Shown: positions 8,895 to 19,617 of the stretch, piece by piece
Layout of the letters: each line of letters starts with the position of its first letter
Position numbering within the stretch: position 1 is the first letter of the stretch
NCBI RefSeq assembly: GCF_014697105.1
Contig: NZ_JACJRF010000008.1
Coordinates: 95,325 to 159,324 of the forward strand
Source: Anabaena subtropica FACHB-260
GTDB lineage: Bacteria > Cyanobacteriota > Cyanobacteriia > Cyanobacteriales > Nostocaceae
Length of the DNA: 64,000 nt
Reading direction: 5' to 3'
Translations under genes and position numbers: made by a program
The notes under the pieces: model-generated
What the model saw: the letters and a program-made list of their open reading frames with translations, nothing else
The model's database searches: none
Told to the model about the DNA's origin: nothing

Positions 8895-10031
8895 TCAGGC
8901 TACTTTTGTCAACTTTTCTGTAATTAGCACTTTTTGGTAATAATCTTGTAGTTGACGCGTAGCTGCTGCCCATCCCCATCTTTCTGCTTCCCGACGAGCA
9001 TTTTGACGGATGGTATCACGTTCTTGTGCATTTTCTAAAAGGCGGATAGTAGCATTAATGGCATCTTGAATATCGGCTTTGGGGTCAAAAAGATAACCAT
9101 TTACCCCATCTGTGACAATATCAGGAATGCCACCGGAACGGGCTGCAACAACTGGACAGCCAGCCGCCATTGCTTCTAGTAATACCAAACCTAGTGTTTC
9201 TGTCCGAGATGGGAAGATAAAAGCATCAGCACTAGCAAAAGCAGAACCTAATTCCCGTCCCATGAGGTAGCCAACAAAATGGGTATTGGTGCCGGAAAAG
9301 TGTTTTTCTAATGCTTGACGGTGGGGGCCGTCTCCCACCAGTGCTAATCGCGCTTGGGGAATTGCCTCTAGGATGGGTTTGATACGCTCAATTTCCTTTT
9401 CGGCAGAAAGACGACCTACATATAGTAATAGGGGGCTTTCTGGATGATTTTGTGAGAGCCGCGATCGCATTTCTAAATTAGCTAAATCAGGATGAAATAA
9501 TTCTGTATCAACTCCCCGTTGCCATAAATCTACCCGTTCAATACCATGTCCTGATAGTTCTTCTACCATCGCTGTAGAGGTGCAAAGATTTAAGGATGCT
9601 TGATTATGCACTCCTTTTAAAAGTTCCCACAACAACCCTTCTAGCATCCCCAAACCATAATGCTGGAGATATTGGGGTAGATGAGTATGATAAGAAGCAA
9701 CTAAGGGGATTTTCTGGACTTTACTATAAAAGATTCCAGACAAGCCCAAGACTGCCGGATTCACAACATGAATAATATCTGGTTGAAACGCTTCTAGGGC
9801 GTAACCAATGGCTGGGCGAGGAAGTGCCATTTTTAACTCTGGATACAGAGGTAAGGGAAAGCCGCTTACGCCGTAAACTTTCGCTCCTTTGTGTTCAGTG
9901 ATCCCACCATCAGGGGCAATTACTAAGACTTGATTTCCAATACGTTGTAAATGATCAACGGTGTGGCGCAGGCGTGTCACAATGCCGTCAACCTTAGGCA
10001 AAAAGGTTTCGGTGAATAGAGCAATTCTCAT
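8895..10031 (-). CDS. sqdX: Sulfoquinovosyltransferase SqdX
   Basis: GT4-family glycosyltransferase that transfers sulfoquinovose from UDP-sulfoquinovose to diacylglycerol, making the thylakoid lipid SQDG. It has 378 residues. The GT-B fold shows in the N-terminal MRIALFTETFLPKVDGIV, a LALVGDGPHR strand-turn, and the nucleotide-sugar E-x7-E region FPSRTETLGLVLLEAMAAG. Many GT4 enzymes share these features. The specific call rests on SqdB being encoded next upstream on the same strand (224-bp gap) and on the close overall pattern. Confidence 0.9.
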   Translation of the reverse strand: MRIALFTETFLPKVDGIVTRLRHTVDHLQRIGNQVLVIAPDGGITEHKGAKVYGVSGFPLPLYPELKMALPRPAIGYALEAFQPDIIHVVNPAVLGLSGIFYSKVQKIPLVASYHTHLPQYLQHYGLGMLEGLLWELLKGVHNQASLNLCTSTAMVEELSGHGIERVDLWQRGVDTELFHPDLANLEMRSRLSQNHPESPLLLYVGRLSAEKEIERIKPILEAIPQARLALVGDGPHRQALEKHFSGTNTHFVGYLMGRELGSAFASADAFIFPSRTETLGLVLLEAMAAGCPVVAARSGGIPDIVTDGVNGYLFDPKADIQDAINATIRLLENAQERDTIRQNARREAERWGWAAATRQLQDYYQKVLITEKLTKVA

Positions 10032-10217
10032 ACAAAACTATTCAGTACCAGGAAATTGTCCCAACTTCTGTTGAATTTCGATATCTACAACAGAGTAAAC
10101 TGTCTCCTGTGCTGTAATCAATTCTGTACAGCCAGAATTAATGTTTTGTCGCCAAATAGTTCGTTTTGAAAGAAAGGGTTCAGGGTTTTAGGGGAAAAGT
10201 AGATTCTAAATTCTTTC

Positions 10218-10246
10218 CTCATACCCTTACACCCTTACACCCTTAA
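10218..10246. repeat. CACCCTTA tandem repeat
   Basis: Three or more copies of an (A)TACCCTTACACCCTT unit lie between sqdB and sqdX, next to the sqdB stop. They could form part of the 3' end of sqdB, but they show no hairpin. Confidence 0.6.
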
Positions 10247-10255
10247 AAAGCCAAA

Positions 10256-11467
<1,212 letters not shown>

Positions 11468-11695
11468 TCATCATTCTGATGGATGTGGCGAAATGAGGGA
11501 GATGAGGGAGAAATTTTTCCTGCTCCTCTACCCCTCATCTCCTCGTAATCCGATACTGTTGGGCAATGTAATCAAACCAGGCTTATTGTAAAGAAGTGTG
11601 ACAAAAATACCGTCAAAGCGTCTTGCTGTCTTGACAACAAAGCAGGGAATCGATAACGTAATATACATACCCGGGTAAGGCCATCGAAAAGTTAT

Positions 11696-12043
11696 ATGCA
11701 AACTAAGCAAAAGGTTACGTTATATCTATCACCGGAACTACACAAGAAGCTGAAAATTCGTTCGGCAGTCGATTCGGAACCGATGTCAGAACTTGCTGAA
11801 CGCGCCCTTGTTTTCTACCTCACTAACTCAGATTTAGTTGATGAATTAGAGGCTTCCGCTTACGGACGAACTCATAAAGTTTATTCATGTCCTAATTGTG
11901 AAAGTTCACTGGTCTTACGTGATGGAGAACTGGTGGCTTTAGGAAGTCAACCAGGATTAATTGGTCAAGACCATCTTCCTAATGATGAAATGGTTGAAGA
12001 GGAAACCCATCCCAAGGGTGAGGAAGAATTAGTTCCTTGCTAG
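11696..12043 (+). CDS. Ribbon-helix-helix protein with CPxC motif
   Basis: This has 115 residues. Residues ~5-42 (KVTLYLSPELHKKLKIRSA through ERALVFYLTN) fit a ribbon-helix-helix or Arc-like fold: a short strand followed by two helices. Residues ~62-75 hold a single CPNC pair that could bind zinc in a dimer, and the tail is acidic. Such proteins usually bind DNA as dimers, but no target is known here. It precedes the Ycf46-type ATPase gene by 88 bp on the same strand and may be co-transcribed with it. Confidence 0.8.
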   Translation: MQTKQKVTLYLSPELHKKLKIRSAVDSEPMSELAERALVFYLTNSDLVDELEASAYGRTHKVYSCPNCESSLVLRDGELVALGSQPGLIGQDHLPNDEMVEEETHPKGEEELVPC

Positions 12044-12131
12044 GTACGAATTAGGAAGGAATTTATAATTCGGTTGTTGTCCCCAACAAAACGATGTCTT
12101 TACTGTACTAGGGTCTCAAGAAGGTCGATTT

Positions 12132-13643
12132 ATGAAAGAAGAGCTCAACATTCTCATTCAAGCTCAATACCCACTAATCTACCTTGTGACCTCCGAGGAA
12201 GAACGGGCAGAGCAGGCAATTTCCACAATCGCCCAAGTGTTAAGGCCTCAACGGCGAGTGTTTGTTTGGACAGTAACTCATGGCATCGTGGAGTATGGTC
12301 AACCCCGGAATGTAAGCCAACACAACACTGTTTCGCCAGAAGCGGCGATAGACTGGATTATCCGGCAGAAAGAACCCGGTATATTTATTCTTAAAGATTT
12401 ACATCCATTTATTGATGCTCCTGCTACTACAAGGTCATTGCGTGATGCGATCGCTAGCTTCAAGGGAATGCAAAAGAACATCATTTTGATGTCACCGATG
12501 CAGCAAGTACCTATAGAGCTAGAAAAAGAAGTAGTAGTTATAGATTTCCGATTACCGGATATGTCTGAGTTAAACAAAGTTTTAACTCACCATCTAGACC
12601 AGAATCGCGGACGACGCTTGACGACAGAAGCGAGAGAAAAGCTCCTCAGAGCAGCTTTGGGCTTAACCAAAGATGAAGCTGAGAAAGTCTATCGGAAAGC
12701 GCAGGTGACTACAGGACGCTTAACCGAAGAAGAAGTAGATATAGTTCTATCTGAGAAAAAGCAACTAATTCGGCGTAATGGCATCTTAGAATACATAGAA
12801 GAAGATGAAACCATAGACGCTGTAGGTGGCTTAGAAGAATTAAAGAAATGGCTCACACAACGCTCAAATGCATTTACAGAAAGAGCTAGAGAGTATGGTT
12901 TACCCCAACCAAAAGGGATGCTAATCTTAGGGGTTCCCGGTTGTGGTAAGTCATTAATCGCCAAGACCACGTCCCGCCTGTGGGGTTTACCCCTGCTGCG
13001 TTTGGATATGGGTCGAGTTTACGACGGTTCGATGGTGGGGAGAAGTGAAGCTAATCTGCGTAACGCCCTGAAGACAGCAGAATCTATCTCACCAGCGATT
13101 CTGTTTATTGACGAACTAGATAAATCCTTTGCTGGTAGTTCGGGTTCTGGTGACTCCGACGGTGGTACATCCAGCAGGATTTTTGGGTCTTTCCTCACAT
13201 GGATGCAAGAGAAAAAATCTCCAGTGTTTGTCATGGCTACAGCCAACCGAGTAGAACGCTTACCTGGGGAATTTTTGAGGAAGGGTCGTTTTGATGAAAT
13301 TTTCTTTGTGGATCTGCCCACTCCTGAGGAAAGGAGTGATATATTCAAGATCCACCTGAGTAAACGCCGTGAAGACATCACCCGTTTTGATTTGGAGCAA
13401 CTCGCCAAGATGTCTGATGGTTTTTCCGGGGCAGAAATTGAACAAGCGCTAGTTGCGGCAATGTACGAAGCATTTGCCCAAGATCGTGAGTTCACCCAAT
13501 TAGATATTATTGCTGCGCTTAAAGCTACATTGCCACTGTCTCGCACGATGCAAGAACAGGTAACAGCCCTAAGAGACTGGGCTAGACAGAGGGCAAGACC
13601 CGCCGCAGCCTCCGTCGCTGAATACCAGCGCATGGAGTTTTAA
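12132..13643 (+). CDS. Ycf46-type AAA ATPase
   Basis: This 503-residue AAA ATPase resembles the plastid-encoded Ycf46 family. The N-terminal ~210 residues form a non-ATPase domain (EELNILIQAQYPLIYLVTSE). The AAA module follows, with Walker A GVPGCGKS at ~267-274, Walker B ILFIDELD at ~323-330, a Ser/Gly-rich loop after it, and an Arg-finger region RKGRFDE. No protease domain or membrane span is seen. The function is not firmly known; a role in photosynthesis or carbon uptake has been suggested for cyanobacterial homologues (family knowledge, unverified here). The flanking RHH protein and Ycf35-type protein suggest a conserved group. Confidence 0.92.
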   Translation: MKEELNILIQAQYPLIYLVTSEEERAEQAISTIAQVLRPQRRVFVWTVTHGIVEYGQPRNVSQHNTVSPEAAIDWIIRQKEPGIFILKDLHPFIDAPATTRSLRDAIASFKGMQKNIILMSPMQQVPIELEKEVVVIDFRLPDMSELNKVLTHHLDQNRGRRLTTEAREKLLRAALGLTKDEAEKVYRKAQVTTGRLTEEEVDIVLSEKKQLIRRNGILEYIEEDETIDAVGGLEELKKWLTQRSNAFTERAREYGLPQPKGMLILGVPGCGKSLIAKTTSRLWGLPLLRLDMGRVYDGSMVGRSEANLRNALKTAESISPAILFIDELDKSFAGSSGSGDSDGGTSSRIFGSFLTWMQEKKSPVFVMATANRVERLPGEFLRKGRFDEIFFVDLPTPEERSDIFKIHLSKRREDITRFDLEQLAKMSDGFSGAEIEQALVAAMYEAFAQDREFTQLDIIAALKATLPLSRTMQEQVTALRDWARQRARPAAASVAEYQRMEF

Positions 13644-13646
13644 AAG

Positions 13647-13673
13647 CTTTCCCTTGCTAACCCAAGGGGAAAG
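13647..13673. terminator. Hairpin after the AAA ATPase gene
   Basis: CTTTCCCTTG and CAAGGGGAAAG pair into a 10-bp stem, with one extra base, directly after the stop codon. A second small GCTAG/CTAGC stem follows. There is no T-run, so this may be an mRNA-stabilising or partial-termination hairpin before the ycf35-type gene. Confidence 0.5.
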
Positions 13674-13784
13674 GCTAGCCCAAAAAGCTAGCAGTTACGA
13701 GAAAAAAGCCGTTCCCACATATGCGCGGCTTCCCTGAAAAAAACGTTGTCCTTTTTCTGAATCTTCTCATTGGAGGAAACCCAA

Positions 13785-14135
13785 ATGTCTCACTTTAGCA
13801 CTCTTCGCACCAAAATCACCGATGCAGAAATCCTCAAAGCTTCCCTGCGCGACCTGGGCATTAGCGTAAAGACTGAAGCTGATGTTCGTGGTTACAATGG
13901 TCAGCGCGTTCGTTCAGATATCGTTGCAGTTTTGGAAGGCGAATATGATTTAGGTTGGTCTCGCAACAGCGATGGTTCCTTCGACCTCATTGCTGACCTG
14001 TGGGGCGTTGCTAAAAAGCACAACCAAACCGAGTTAATCAACTCCATCAACCAAAAATACGCTGTTAACAAAACCTTAGCTGAAGTAAAACAGCGCGGTC
14101 TGCAAAATGCAAATGTGAAGTTGGTATTGCAATAA
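13785..14135 (+). CDS. Ycf35 / DUF1257 family protein
   Basis: 116 residues from the ATG at 13785, which follows GGAGGAAACCCAA and so has a strong ribosome-binding site. An upstream start at 13770 would include that site in the coding region and is unlikely. MSHFSTLRTKITDAEILKAS is the hallmark start of the DUF1257/Ycf35 family, found in cyanobacteria and red algal plastids. No enzyme motifs are seen and the function is unknown. It lies downstream of the Ycf46-type ATPase and ends in a clear intrinsic terminator. Confidence 0.92.
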   Translation: MSHFSTLRTKITDAEILKASLRDLGISVKTEADVRGYNGQRVRSDIVAVLEGEYDLGWSRNSDGSFDLIADLWGVAKKHNQTELINSINQKYAVNKTLAEVKQRGLQNANVKLVLQ

Positions 14136-14164
14136 CAATTTCTCTGCGCGTTCCCAAAGCTGCA

Positions 14165-14203
14165 CGGGTTAACCAATTAATAGCGGTTAGCCCGCTTTTT
14201 TTT
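14165..14203 (+). terminator. Intrinsic terminator of the ycf46-ycf35-type cluster
   Basis: CGGGTTAACC and GGTTAGCCCG form a 10-bp stem with one G-U pair and a 10-base loop, followed by CTTTTTTTTA. It lies 30 bp after the ycf35-type stop and is the best Rho-independent terminator in the window. Confidence 0.9.
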
Positions 14204-14224
14204 ATTTGTTAATTGCTACTGAGT

Positions 14225-14500
14225 CTAAGAATCCATCGGTTCAGCCGATCTCATTCTTTCTTCACCTACTTCAGCCTTTGCTTCTGCGATGATATCTTCC
14301 CAGTTTTCTTTCAATTCTTCTATAGTTTCTTTGTTCCTTTCATAAAGAGCAATTCCGCTTTTGACAACTGCTTTGGCTATTGGTCTACCAACACCACCTA
14401 TTACTGGTAGAAATATGGGTACAAGAACTATTCCTACAATACCTGTAATTCCTAATCCTTCCGCTAAATCTCCCAGGTCTGGCAAAAGTTTAATTGACAT
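14225..14500 (-). CDS. Small single-span membrane protein (DUF5132-like)
   Basis: 91 residues. Residues ~17-37 (ITGIVGIVLVPIFLPVIGGV) form a hydrophobic segment consistent with one membrane span. A helical, Glu/Lys-rich cytoplasmic-type tail follows. The pattern resembles DUF5132 proteins of cyanobacteria, from memory. It faces the ycf35-type gene convergently. Function unknown. Confidence 0.7.
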   Translation of the reverse strand: MSIKLLPDLGDLAEGLGITGIVGIVLVPIFLPVIGGVGRPIAKAVVKSGIALYERNKETIEELKENWEDIIAEAKAEVGEERMRSAEPMDS

Positions 14501-14792
14501 AGTATTTTTTCATCCCTATGTTTTACTTAATTTTAATTTAGCTCTTTTTTCAAGCTATATATAAAAACATCACGCAATGTAATGTAATGGAAACTAGAAG
14601 TAAATCGACAAATTTAAATTTGAGTTTGCTATATATTTCATCTGTTATGAAATATGTCAGATCATAAAAATTGGTGTTGAAACATCTTTTATAATTGATT
14701 TGTATCACAATCCGAATGTTGCGATCGCTTCCCGCAGAGCGCAGGTCATCGCATAGTCAAACTTCTGCGGAACTCAAGCGGTACATAATCGC

Positions 14793-15047
14793 TTAAAGAT
14801 ACTCACGTAAGAAATCGAAGGGATCGTCTTCCCAGCACGGTTCTGGTATCATCAACAGCAAATTACCGTTGATGTCAGCTTCAACTTCATCAATGTCTTC
14901 TCTGTCGAATAATTCTAATAAGGCTTTCCAGTCTCGATCCTTCAGAGAAGTAAATACTGGAGCGTATATCTGTGGATTGATTGGATAATTCACAGGCAAA
15001 ATTTGAGTTGACTGATGCAAAAATTGGGTTTTGAGACTGGTAAACAT
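14793..15047 (-). CDS. Hypothetical small acidic protein
   Basis: 84 residues with an ATG start. The C-terminal half is acidic (FDREDIDEVEADINGNLLLM and PEPCWEDDPFDFLREYL), with no signal peptide or membrane span. I do not recognise a family. Codon use looks like real coding sequence and no longer frame competes on the other strand. The 290 bp upstream to 14501 hold only HIP1 sites and AT-rich sequence. Confidence 0.6.
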   Translation of the reverse strand: MFTSLKTQFLHQSTQILPVNYPINPQIYAPVFTSLKDRDWKALLELFDREDIDEVEADINGNLLLMIPEPCWEDDPFDFLREYL

Positions 15048-15117
15048 TCATATTTTAGCTTGAACCTGGAAATTCTCATATATGCAAATTTCCGTAGTAG
15101 ATTGCACCTATTACATA

Positions 15118-15168
15118 ATTAGTCAACAGTCAACAGATTTTTAAACTATGGACTATTGACTATTGATA
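15118..15168. repeat. Short tandem heptamer-type repeat
   Basis: AGTCAAC AGTCAAC ... GACTATTGACTATTGA units occupy the 3' flank of lipB and run into its final codons. Confidence 0.65.
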
Positions 15169-15838
15169 CCCCAAACACTTCTGCAAAAGCTTGGACAATA
15201 TGAACTCGTACTTCTTGACAAGTAATTCCTGGTATCCATTCAGCTAAACTGCCTACAGGCTTATCAGCAATACCACAAGGGACAATTTGCCGAAACCCTG
15301 TCATGTCGGGACAGACATTTAAAGCAAAACCGTGCATGGTAATCCAACGACTGACTTTAATCCCAATTGCTGCAACTTTCCGTCCTTCTATCCAAACTCC
15401 AGTCAAAGACGGAAGGCGATCGCCTTTTAACCCGTAAACTATTAGTACACGAATGATAACTTCTTCTAATTGTCGCAAGTACCAATGCAAGTCTTGGCGA
15501 TGGCGTTGCAGATTTAAAATCGGATACCCCACCAATTGACCGGGACAGTGGTAGGTAACTTCTCCCCCGCGTTCAATTCTATGTATCTCGAAATCACTAG
15601 AATTAGGGTCAAATTTGAGAAATTCTGAACTACTGCCTTGCCCTAAGGTATAGACTGGCGGGTGTTCTAGTAATATCAGTACATCATCTAGATTAGGGTT
15701 ATCGATGCGTTGACGCAAGAGCGATCGCTGCCATGCGTGAGCCTCTAAGTATGGCATCAATCCTTTGTTATATAACAAACAACTATTTATTGGAAATTCA
15801 TTACTACGGATCATGCCAAAAATCAACTGGGTTAACAA
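15146..15838 (-). CDS. lipB: Octanoyltransferase LipB
   Basis: Transfers octanoyl from ACP to lipoyl domains of 2-oxoacid dehydrogenases and GcvH. The typical motif [17 protein letters not shown] is present, with catalytic Lys in [11 protein letters not shown] and catalytic Cys in VPCGI. It has 230 residues from the first ATG; a second ATG eight codons in (15814) is also possible. It diverges from the ribosome-hibernation factor gene across a ~580-bp gap. The last codons overlap a short tandem repeat, so the C-terminus (SIVNSP) may be strain-variable. Confidence 0.95.
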   Translation of the reverse strand: MLTQLIFGMIRSNEFPINSCLLYNKGLMPYLEAHAWQRSLLRQRIDNPNLDDVLILLEHPPVYTLGQGSSSEFLKFDPNSSDFEIHRIERGGEVTYHCPGQLVGYPILNLQRHRQDLHWYLRQLEEVIIRVLIVYGLKGDRLPSLTGVWIEGRKVAAIGIKVSRWITMHGFALNVCPDMTGFRQIVPCGIADKPVGSLAEWIPGITCQEVRVHIVQAFAEVFGVSIVNSP

Positions 15839-16418
15839 CTAAATATATTTCAACTAACAGCTTGAGAGTCAACAATTGTCAAGCTTTGCAAAGGATTTTA
15901 AAGGAACATCAAGGGAAGCAGCTATAGGCAATACAAAGTGCTAGTTTGAATATATAACCACATCAGGTGTTGGGAGGAATTCTCTACAATAAGCATCACG
16001 CCAAGTTCAGAGGAACAAATACAGTGGCTGATGAATTTAAACCGAGTTGTTTGCATCTATAGTACTTGTATAATCCATTGACGATGAGCAAACCTCTTTT
16101 AACAAACAACTAAGTAACTACTATCGAGTTATGTAAAGTTTGTCTTGATGAAGCAGGAAGTGAAAATAGTTATTGCTCACACTACCTTAGTTGAGAAAAA
16201 TATGCGATGATCTAATTGTCTAGCAAGCAATTGGTATTATAGAAATCAGGTAGAACTATATACAAGCAAGATGCAAAAAGCTTGGCAGGAAGAAGCTAGG
16301 ATTTACATAAAAAAAGTTCACAGTTGGTGTTGGTGCAGTAAGTAGAACTTACCGCAATTTCTTTTCATCCAAAAACAACATCACATCAAATATTTTGCTA
16401 TTGAGCGGGAGAGTTTAC
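15839..16418. promoter_or_regulatory. Long leader/promoter region of the hibernation factor gene
   Basis: About 580 bp lack any supported gene between divergent lipB and lrtA-like. Known cyanobacterial lrtA transcripts have long untranslated leaders involved in dark stability (family knowledge), so much of this may be transcribed. The sequence shows no clear riboswitch fold by eye. A GGGAG lies 10-14 bases before the ATG at 16419. Confidence 0.45.
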
Positions 16419-17060
16419 ATGAAGCTTGTCATCCACGGCAAAAATATAGAAATCACCGATGCGATTCGAGAATATGTGCATCAAAAAATTGAAAAGGCAG
16501 TTAATCACTTTCAGAACATCACCAATGAAGTGGATGTCCATTTAAGCGTAGCTCGCAATCCCCGAATTAATACTAGACAAGCGGCTGAAGTTACCATCTA
16601 TGCAAATGGTAGCGTTATCCGTGCCGAGGAGAGCAGCGAAAATTTATACGCAAGCATTGACTTAGTAGCAGATAAAATTTCTAGACAACTACGTAAATAT
16701 AAAGAGAGAAGGCAAGATAAGAAAACTCAAGCTCAACCAACTACCGAAGTAATTGTACCAGAACCAGTAGTTGCAGATTTAATAGGCGATCGCACTCCCG
16801 AACTCCCAGGAGAAGTCGTCCGTACCAAATATTTTTCCATGCCCCCCATGACAGTTGACGAAGCCTTAGAGCAATTGCAACTAGTGGGACATGACTTTTA
16901 TATGTTCCGCAACGCCGAAACCGACGAAATTAACGTGATTTACGAACGCAATCATGGCGGTTATGGTGTGATTCAACCCCGTAATAATAACGGTCACACC
17001 AACGGTAAAAACGGCAAGGTAGCCCATAATGTGATGTCGGAAAAGTCTCATAGTAGGTAA
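16419..17060 (+). CDS. lrtA: Long-form ribosome hibernation promoting factor (LrtA)
   Basis: Binds the 30S subunit and dimerises 70S ribosomes in dark or starved cells. 213 residues from the ATG at 16419; a TTG at 16395 has no support. Residues ~1-100 form the HPF/RaiA domain ([20 protein letters not shown]). A ~35-residue linker follows, then the long-form C-terminal dimerisation domain ([20 protein letters not shown]). It matches the light-repressed transcript protein of cyanobacteria in length and plan. It is followed by a hairpin and the convergent prxQ. Confidence 0.95.
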   Translation: MKLVIHGKNIEITDAIREYVHQKIEKAVNHFQNITNEVDVHLSVARNPRINTRQAAEVTIYANGSVIRAEESSENLYASIDLVADKISRQLRKYKERRQDKKTQAQPTTEVIVPEPVVADLIGDRTPELPGEVVRTKYFSMPPMTVDEALEQLQLVGHDFYMFRNAETDEINVIYERNHGGYGVIQPRNNNGHTNGKNGKVAHNVMSEKSHSR

Positions 17061-17066
17061 GAAACT

Positions 17067-17107
17067 GGGGATGAGGAAAAGTTATACTTTTTCTCCCCCA
17101 TCGCCCC
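17067..17107. terminator. Bidirectional terminator-like hairpin
   Basis: GGGGATGAGGAAAAG and a facing CTTTTTCTC...ATCGCCCC pair around a TTATA loop, with imperfections. It lies between the convergent hibernation factor and prxQ genes and could stop both. Confidence 0.55.
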
Positions 17108-17112
17108 AAATC

Positions 17113-17574
17113 CTATTTAGTTGCCAACTGTTGTAAGGTTTTCAGTGCTTCTTCCACGTGTCCTTGGAAGTTAAACATCGAATCAAAAACGTACTGTATG
17201 ACTCCTTGTTGGTCGATGACGTAAGTAACGCGACCGGGGAACAAACCAAAAGCGGCCGTTGCGCCGTAAAGTTTGCGTACTTGGTCGCCTTTGTCGCTCA
17301 ATAATGTAAAAGGTAGATTGTATTTGGTAGCAAATTTTTGGTGAGATTCATTAGAGTCACCACTGACACCGATAATTTCAGCGCCCGTACTTTGAAAAAC
17401 TTCATAGCGATCGCGGAAAGCACAAGATTCTGCTGTACATCCTGGTGTATCATCTTTGGGATAAAAGTACAACACCACCGCTTTTTTACCGCGAAACTCA
17501 CTCAGACTCACAGATGAGCCGTTTTGTGCAGGTAAAGTAAAATCAGGCGCAGTGTCTCCAACTTTGACTGGCAT
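17113..17574 (-). CDS. Peroxiredoxin Q/BCP
   Basis: Thioredoxin-fold thiol peroxidase that reduces hydroperoxides. 153 residues. The peroxidatic Cys46 and resolving Cys51 are visible in [17 protein letters not shown], the spacing of the PrxQ subgroup. No signal peptide is present, so it is cytosolic. ATG start at 17574. Anabaena-type genomes carry several PrxQ paralogues and I cannot tell which this is. Confidence 0.95.
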   Translation of the reverse strand: MPVKVGDTAPDFTLPAQNGSSVSLSEFRGKKAVVLYFYPKDDTPGCTAESCAFRDRYEVFQSTGAEIIGVSGDSNESHQKFATKYNLPFTLLSDKGDQVRKLYGATAAFGLFPGRVTYVIDQQGVIQYVFDSMFNFQGHVEEALKTLQQLATK

Positions 17575-17678
17575 AGAAAATTAGTAAAATATAAATTTTT
17601 TATATTTTATGACTATTTGTTAAAGCCATTAGTCATTAGTCCGAAAATCAGTTGCGTATGCCTTATCCCCTATCCCCT

Positions 17679-18275
17679 CTATTGTTGAAGCTCCTGCTGA
17701 AAAGTCTTGATGGCATCAACATGATTCACCATATTGATGCAACGTAACAACAAATCCAAATCAATGCCTTTGACTTCCTCACTACTAGAAATCTTTTCGT
17801 ACCGTAATGCGTTGGTATCTAAGCGCAGGTGATAGACTTCTAAAACTCCATCTTCCCAAAACCACACTTCAGGAATTAACAGCCTCTTGTATGCCTCCAG
17901 TTTGTTGATACCACCACTGGTAAACACTACTTCGATTGCCAAATCGGGACGCACTCTACCAGGGGCAAGTTTATAGGATTCATCCGCTTCTCGCTTCACA
18001 GCACCCGCTTCACTTTCCAAGGTCATTGAACCAGTTGGGGTAAAGTCAAAACCTGCCATGAGTAGGTAAAATTCCAACAATGCAGCTATTCTCTTCTTAA
18101 CTGTTTCGTGTGCTTCTCCAGGCATTCTCCGAATCTCCAAAACTCCATCCAAGAAAGAGAGCCGATATCCTGGACGGTCTAGCAACTGCTCAACTGCCTT
18201 AAATTCTCTCCAGGTCAGCCCTTCAAATAACAGGGGTGATTCTTTTGGGGGTTGAGCTATCACTGCTGGGGTCAC
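17679..18275 (-). CDS. Uma2 family PD-(D/E)xK endonuclease-like protein
   Basis: 198 residues of the Uma2/DUF820 family, a restriction-endonuclease-like fold greatly expanded in cyanobacteria. The core RPDLAIEVVFTSGGINKLEAY ... EVWFWEDGVLEVYHL keeps the acidic residues and Lys expected for the nuclease site. The start appears to be GTG at 18275. Cellular role unknown; such genes may be linked to mobile elements. A second intact paralogue (21704-22288) and a remnant (19607-19789) lie within 5 kb. Confidence 0.88.
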   Translation of the reverse strand: MTPAVIAQPPKESPLLFEGLTWREFKAVEQLLDRPGYRLSFLDGVLEIRRMPGEAHETVKKRIAALLEFYLLMAGFDFTPTGSMTLESEAGAVKREADESYKLAPGRVRPDLAIEVVFTSGGINKLEAYKRLLIPEVWFWEDGVLEVYHLRLDTNALRYEKISSSEEVKGIDLDLLLRCINMVNHVDAIKTFQQELQQ

Positions 18276-18489
18276 GTTACTTTGCTCCTAATTCAAAATC
18301 CCCTTAAATTAATTTAGAGGGATGAAAAATAATCAGCATTCAAGGGCAATTTGTTTATTTTAACTTTTCTGACAGCAGGGCGATGCTCTCCGGTTGCATT
18401 AATCCTGTGTAAGTAAGTTTGTAACAATTAATTGATTGTGTGCAACAGGCGAGTTAGTTTAGATACTCATAAAATACAAAATTTCGTCC

Positions 18490-19617
18490 ATGCGCCTGAC
18501 TTCGCTTGATGTGTTTCGTGGTATCACCATTGCAGGGATGATTCTTGTCAACATGGCGGGAGTTGCAAATGATGTTTATCCTCCGTTAGCTCATGCTGAA
18601 TGGCATGGTTGCACACCAACTGACTTAGTATTTCCCTTTTTCTTGTTCATTGTCGGTGTGGCAATGACTTTCTCTCTATCCAAATACACCCAGGAAAATA
18701 AACCAAACTCGGCTGTTTACTGGCGTATCTGCCGCCGCGCTGCTATTCTCTTTTTGTTGGGTTTGTTCCTCAACGGCTTTTGGAATCAGGGTATCGGGAC
18801 GTTTGATTTAACTAACATCCGTCTGATGGGAGTGTTGCAGCGTATTAGCCTTACCTATCTGTTTGCTTCCTTGGCAGTCTTGAAACTACCGCGCCAAGGA
18901 CAATGGATATTAGCTGGTGTGCTACTTATTGGCTACTGGTTGGCTATGATGTATGTCCCAGTCCCTGAGTATGGCACTGGTGTATTAACCAGAGAAGGCA
19001 ACTTTGGCGCTTACATTGATCGCATAATTATACCGAAAGCTCATCTGTATGCTGGGGATGGTTACAAAAATTTGGGCGACCCAGAGGGACTTTTCAGTAC
19101 GATTCCGGCTATTGTCAGTGTTTTAGCTGGTTATTTTACTGGCGACTGGATACGTAGACAAGCAGTACAAACACGTATAAGCTTAGGGTTGGCGCTATTG
19201 GGAATTGGCTGTTTAATTATTGGTTGGGCTTGGGGTTGGGTATTCCCCATTAATAAAAAACTGTGGACAAGTTCTTATGTTGTGTTTACTAGCGGTTGGG
19301 CTTTATTGCTACTCGCGGGTTGCTACGAACTAATTGAAGTCAGGTTAATCAAACGCTGGAGTAAACCTTTTGAAATTATGGGGTTAAATGCGATCGCTCT
19401 TTTCATCGCATCAGTTTTATTAATCAAAATCTTAGTCAGAACCAAAATCGGCGTAGGTGAAACCGCTATCAGCACCTACAACTGGATATATCAAAACATC
19501 TTCGCTTCCTGGGCTGGAACCTTCAACGCTTCACTATTATTTGCCCTAACCACTGTTCTATTATGGTGGGGTGTCGCCGTCCTCATGTATCGCCAACGCT
19601 GGTTCCTCAAAGTTTAA
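18490..19617 (+). CDS. NagX/HGSNAT-like multispan acyltransferase family protein
   Basis: 375 residues with about ten hydrophobic spans. The start RLTSLDVFRGITIAGMILVN and the WHGCTPTDLVFPFFLFIVG motif are typical of the heparan-alpha-glucosaminide N-acetyltransferase-like (DUF5009/NagX) family in the inner membrane. Bacterial substrates are not established. The last bases overlap the end of a decayed Uma2 gene on the opposite strand. Confidence 0.88.
   Translation: MRLTSLDVFRGITIAGMILVNMAGVANDVYPPLAHAEWHGCTPTDLVFPFFLFIVGVAMTFSLSKYTQENKPNSAVYWRICRRAAILFLLGLFLNGFWNQGIGTFDLTNIRLMGVLQRISLTYLFASLAVLKLPRQGQWILAGVLLIGYWLAMMYVPVPEYGTGVLTREGNFGAYIDRIIIPKAHLYAGDGYKNLGDPEGLFSTIPAIVSVLAGYFTGDWIRRQAVQTRISLGLALLGIGCLIIGWAWGWVFPINKKLWTSSYVVFTSGWALLLLAGCYELIEVRLIKRWSKPFEIMGLNAIALFIASVLLIKILVRTKIGVGETAISTYNWIYQNIFASWAGTFNASLLFALTTVLLWWGVAVLMYRQRWFLKV

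Noticed and set aside
13019..13633. A 204-codon minus-strand frame opposite the Ycf46-type ATPase
   Set aside because: It covers the Walker motif region of a clear AAA gene and is a mirror frame.
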